In this document: in pieces, positions 6,110 to 8,988 of the stretch | Numbering within the stretch: position 1 is the first letter of the stretch | Layout of the letters: every line of letters begins with the position of its first letter | Made by a program: the position numbers and the translations under genes | The notes under the pieces: generated by a model | Database searches by the model: none | What the model was told of the DNA's origin: nothing | Seen by the model: the letters and a program-made list of their open reading frames with translations, nothing else | Assembly (NCBI GenBank): GCA_963661325.1 | Contig: CAVLBP010000094.1 | Span: 1-8,988 of the forward strand | Direction: 5' to 3' | Length of the DNA stretch: 8,988 bases | Origin: Pararoseburia sp963661325 | Lineage (GTDB): Bacteria; Bacillota; Clostridia; Lachnospirales; Lachnospiraceae

Positions 6110-8988
6110 ATGAGGAAAAAGGAAAAGAAGCAGCCGACCAAACGAAGCAAGATCATTAAGACCGTCATATCATTGATACTGATCGCGGTCATGGTCGCAG
6201 CGATCGTGGCTGCAAACACTCTTTTGACCGATAACAATCGTATGGTAAACGCTATGATGGGAGCCAATGACTCTGTGATCGACAACTCCGGCGTAGATAC
6301 CAAGGGATTGGATCTGGATTATAACAAGAGTGATTATTCGGAGGATGAGATGAGCGCGGCAGAAGATGCGCTGGCAGACCAGATCGCGGATGAAGGAATT
6401 GTGCTTTTGAAAAATGAGGACAATGCACTTCCACTTTCTAAGGATACGCCGATCAGTTTCTTTAGCAGAAACTCTGTTACCGTCACAACTCATGCCGGTA
6501 TCATGGGATACGGCAGCGGCAGTCTGAAAGAGGATTTTGAAGCAGATGGTTACACTGTCAATAAGACCCTGTGGAAGTTCTACGACAAGGGTGACGGATC
6601 ATCTTATGGACTTGGCACAGGCTCTATCAGTTTTGGTGATGAGGAAGACTTTGCCATCAATGAGTGCCCATTGGAAAAGATCACGGCAGACGACAAGGTG
6701 GTAGACAGCCTTTCCGGTACGACCGCAGTCTATGTCTTAAAGAGAGTGGCTGGCGAAGGTCGTGATATGCCGCGTTCTATGTATAATCATACAGACAAGG
6801 CAGAAGACCAGACCAAGTCTTATCTGGAGCCGGATTCTGTGGAGTTGGAGATCTTATCTTACTTAAATGATAACTTTGACAATGTTGTATTGGTTGTCAA
6901 TTCCAATGCAGCTTTAGAGTTGGATTGGGTCAATGATTATGCCAATATCAAGTCTGTTGTCTTAGCACCGAGTGGTCTTTCTTCTTTGCCAAAGATCTTG
7001 AGCGGAGAGGTCAACCCATCCGGCAGAACCGTAGATACTTTTGCAGCAGATGCTCTTGCATCACCGGCTGCACAGAATTTTGGTGATTATCAGTATTATG
7101 ATGAAAACGGCGATGCAACCAAATATAACTATGTTAGTTATGAAGAAGGTGTCTATGTCGGTTACCGCTACTATGAGACACGTTATGAAGATGTGGTATT
7201 AGGACAGGGCAATGCAGGAGATTATGACTATGCTTCTGAAGTGTGCTATCCGTTTGGTTATGGACTTTCCTACACGACTTTCTCTTGGAGCGCACCACAG
7301 ATCACCTGGAAAGATGGCAGTGCAACCGCAACCGTCGAAGTGACCAATACAGGATCTGTCGCAGGAAAAGATGTCGTAGAACTTTACGCACAAAGCCCAT
7401 ATACCGATTACGATAAGGAAAACGGCGTTGAGAAGCCGTCTGTAGAATTGTTGGCATATGGAAAGACATCTGTCCTGGAGCCGGGAGCATCAGAGACTGT
7501 CACCATGACCTTTGATGAAGAACAGTTCAAGGCATATGATGCCAATGGGGCAAAGACCTATATCTTAGATGCAGGCACATATTACATCACGGCAGCCAAA
7601 GATGCACATGAAGCCATTAACAATATTTTGACAGCAAAAGGCAAGACAACCGCAGATGGCATGACAGAGGCAGGGGATGCTTCCATGGTGACCACTTATG
7701 AGCCGGAGAATGCAGACACTGACCTGACCACTTATGCCAAGGATACCTACAGTGGTGCAGAGATCACCAACCAGTTGGATGATGCCAAGGGCGATGTGAC
7801 CTATCTGACCAGAAATGACTGGACGGGCACTTTCCCGACACATGATGGGGAGCCGACAGATGAGATCAGTACCTGGGGCAATGAGATCAACGGCAGTGAC
7901 AAGGACGGCAATCCTGCATCTTATGTCTACAGCAAGACCATTGATGCAGACGGTTTGGAGGCGTTAGATTCCTTTGATTCCGGATCACCGGTCGATGCAT
8001 CCAAGTTTGATGACAAGATCGTTTACGGAAAGAAAAACGGTCTGACCCTGATCCAGATGCGTGGACTTGATTTTGATGATCCACAGTGGGATGACCTTCT
8101 GGACGAATTGACTTATGAAGATTACTACAATACGATCGGACTTTCCGGTTATGGTATTGAGTATATTGATTCCATTGATATGCCATTCTGTACCGATGCG
8201 GATTCCGCAAACGGACTGATCTATGGCGGAACCGGAAAATATTACCCGAACTCCATGACGCTGGCACAGACCTGGAATCAGGAACTGGCAAGAGAAATGG
8301 GAACCATGATCGGTAATGAAGCGATCATCGGTGGTATGGACGGCTGGTATGCACCATCTATGAATATCCATCGTACACCGTTCTCGGGACGTAATGGTGA
8401 GTATTATTCCGAGGATCCTTACCTCTCCGGTGCTGTTGCATCCAATCAGGTTTACGGCGCAGCGACCAAGGGTGTATATGCTTATATCAAGCACTTTGCC
8501 TTTAATGATCAGGAAGATCACCGAGGCGACCGTGACGGACAGTACGGACTTGCAACATGGCTCAATGAGCAGTCTGCAAGAGAGATCTACTTAAAGCCAT
8601 TTGAGATGTGCATGAAATTGGGCGACGTAGAACTCAACTATCTGGAGCAAAAGAGCGATGGTACTTATGAGAATGCGACCAGACAGATCCGTGCATGTCA
8701 GGCAGTCATGACTGCATTTAACCGTATTGGTTATACCTGGACAGGTGGAAGTTACAACCTTTTGACCGGCATTGCCAGAAATGAATGGGCATTCAACGGC
8801 ATGATGATCACAGACAATGCCAATACCGGTGTCTTCATGGATGGTTACCAGATGATCGAGGCAGGCGGAGACATCAAGTTGACCTACTTGGCAGATTCTG
8901 CACGATTTGACTTTGATAAAAATGATATAGCAACCTATCATTATGCGAGAGAGGCTATGCACCGTGTCCTTTATACGGTGGCAAATTC
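6110..8988 (+). CDS. Membrane-anchored, domain-permuted GH3 glycoside hydrolase (beta-glucosidase-like), 3' end outside window
   Basis: The frame is open from this ATG to the window end (959 codons, no stop). Residues 1-17 are very basic and 18-39 form one hydrophobic segment, an uncleaved-looking signal anchor that would place the enzyme outside the cell. Domain order is the reverse of ordinary GH3: first the alpha/beta sandwich (about 85-393, starting ADEGIVLLKNEDNALPL and ending YPFGYGLSYT at 380-389), next a fibronectin-III-like domain (about 395-500, VEVTNTGSVAGKDVVELYA), then a linker (about 505-640), and last the barrel-type N-terminal GH3 domain (about 660 on). Active-site features are R755 and R761 in APSMNIHRTPFSGRNGEYY, K794/H795 in YIKHFAFND, and likely nucleophile D902 in NGMMITDNAN; E216 in GEGRD is the probable acid/base. 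This permuted order is known from Ruminococcus albus and Butyrivibrio fibrisolvens beta-glucosidases. Oddities are TDN instead of SDW/TDY at the nucleophile and TDADSANGL (695-703) where DGPxG is usual. Sugar specificity is unknown. Confidence 0.92.
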   Translation, partial: MRKKEKKQPTKRSKIIKTVISLILIAVMVAAIVAANTLLTDNNRMVNAMMGANDSVIDNSGVDTKGLDLDYNKSDYSEDEMSAAEDALADQIADEGIVLLKNEDNALPLSKDTPISFFSRNSVTVTTHAGIMGYGSGSLKEDFEADGYTVNKTLWKFYDKGDGSSYGLGTGSISFGDEEDFAINECPLEKITADDKVVDSLSGTTAVYVLKRVAGEGRDMPRSMYNHTDKAEDQTKSYLEPDSVELEILSYLNDNFDNVVLVVNSNAALELDWVNDYANIKSVVLAPSGLSSLPKILSGEVNPSGRTVDTFAADALASPAAQNFGDYQYYDENGDATKYNYVSYEEGVYVGYRYYETRYEDVVLGQGNAGDYDYASEVCYPFGYGLSYTTFSWSAPQITWKDGSATATVEVTNTGSVAGKDVVELYAQSPYTDYDKENGVEKPSVELLAYGKTSVLEPGASETVTMTFDEEQFKAYDANGAKTYILDAGTYYITAAKDAHEAINNILTAKGKTTADGMTEAGDASMVTTYEPENADTDLTTYAKDTYSGAEITNQLDDAKGDVTYLTRNDWTGTFPTHDGEPTDEISTWGNEINGSDKDGNPASYVYSKTIDADGLEALDSFDSGSPVDASKFDDKIVYGKKNGLTLIQMRGLDFDDPQWDDLLDELTYEDYYNTIGLSGYGIEYIDSIDMPFCTDADSANGLIYGGTGKYYPNSMTLAQTWNQELAREMGTMIGNEAIIGGMDGWYAPSMNIHRTPFSGRNGEYYSEDPYLSGAVASNQVYGAATKGVYAYIKHFAFNDQEDHRGDRDGQYGLATWLNEQSAREIYLKPFEMCMKLGDVELNYLEQKSDGTYENATRQIRACQAVMTAFNRIGYTWTGGSYNLLTGIARNEWAFNGMMITDNANTGVFMDGYQMIEAGGDIKLTYLADSARFDFDKNDIATYHYAREAMHRVLYTVAN

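Noticed and set aside
6034..6159. 41-codon leader ORF running through the hairpin and into the GH3 gene, as an attenuator peptide
   Set aside because: No Shine-Dalgarno lies upstream and the ATG would be at or before the predicted transcription start; its sequence shows no run of regulatory codons.
7985..8521. 178-codon ORF on the minus strand inside the GH3 gene, with other antisense ORFs between 6170 and 8962
   Set aside because: They lie opposite conserved GH3 motifs and have no ribosome binding sites or familiar domains.

Overview
The window looks like chromosomal DNA of an anaerobic Firmicute of the class Clostridia, most likely a gut or rumen Lachnospiraceae-type bacterium. The grounds are strong AGGAGG-type ribosome binding sites, a moderate GC content, a lone ECF-type biotin S component, a CmpB-like PF06541 membrane protein, an Agr-type LytTR/GHKL two-component pair, and a membrane-anchored GH3 glycosidase with the permuted domain order known from Ruminococcus and Butyrivibrio beta-glucosidases. 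No taxon can be fixed from the sequence alone. There are no tRNA, rRNA, CRISPR or insertion sequences.

Layout. (1) Positions 1-830 hold the 3' part of a PhoR-like sensor histidine kinase gene on the + strand. (2) Converging on it with a 3-bp gap is a minus-strand gene (834-1700) for a multi-pass PF06541 membrane protein with a charged, coiled-coil-like tail. (3) A divergent intergenic region (1701-1869) carries a candidate promoter on each strand; the bioY promoter has a perfect 7-bp inverted repeat exactly between its -35 and -10 boxes. (4) bioY (1870-2427) ends in a clear intrinsic terminator. (5) A tight three-gene operon follows: a MATE exporter (2544-3917), a LytTR response regulator (3938-4654) and a GHKL sensor kinase (4664-5974), with gaps of 20 and 9 nt. 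(6) A 135-nt leader region (5975-6109) has three GACA repeats spaced about one helical turn apart, then a two-part stem-loop whose outer stem pairs with the ribosome binding site of the next gene. (7) From 6110 to beyond the window end runs a very large open frame (at least 959 codons) for a membrane-anchored, domain-permuted GH3 glycoside hydrolase.

How they may work together. The MATE pump and the Agr-like kinase/regulator pair form one transcription unit, so the two-component system probably senses a peptide or toxic compound and the pump probably exports a related one. The GH3 gene follows in the same direction with no visible terminator between. It has its own structured leader, and the phased repeats upstream have the 21-bp periodicity expected for a LytTR-type regulator, so it may be a target of that pair. 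The link is inferred, not shown.

The most unusual item is the leader hairpin at 6041-6100: a 13-bp outer stem (one G-U) takes in the whole GGAGG of the GH3 gene and encloses an 8-bp inner hairpin. It looks like a translational on/off switch of unknown type.
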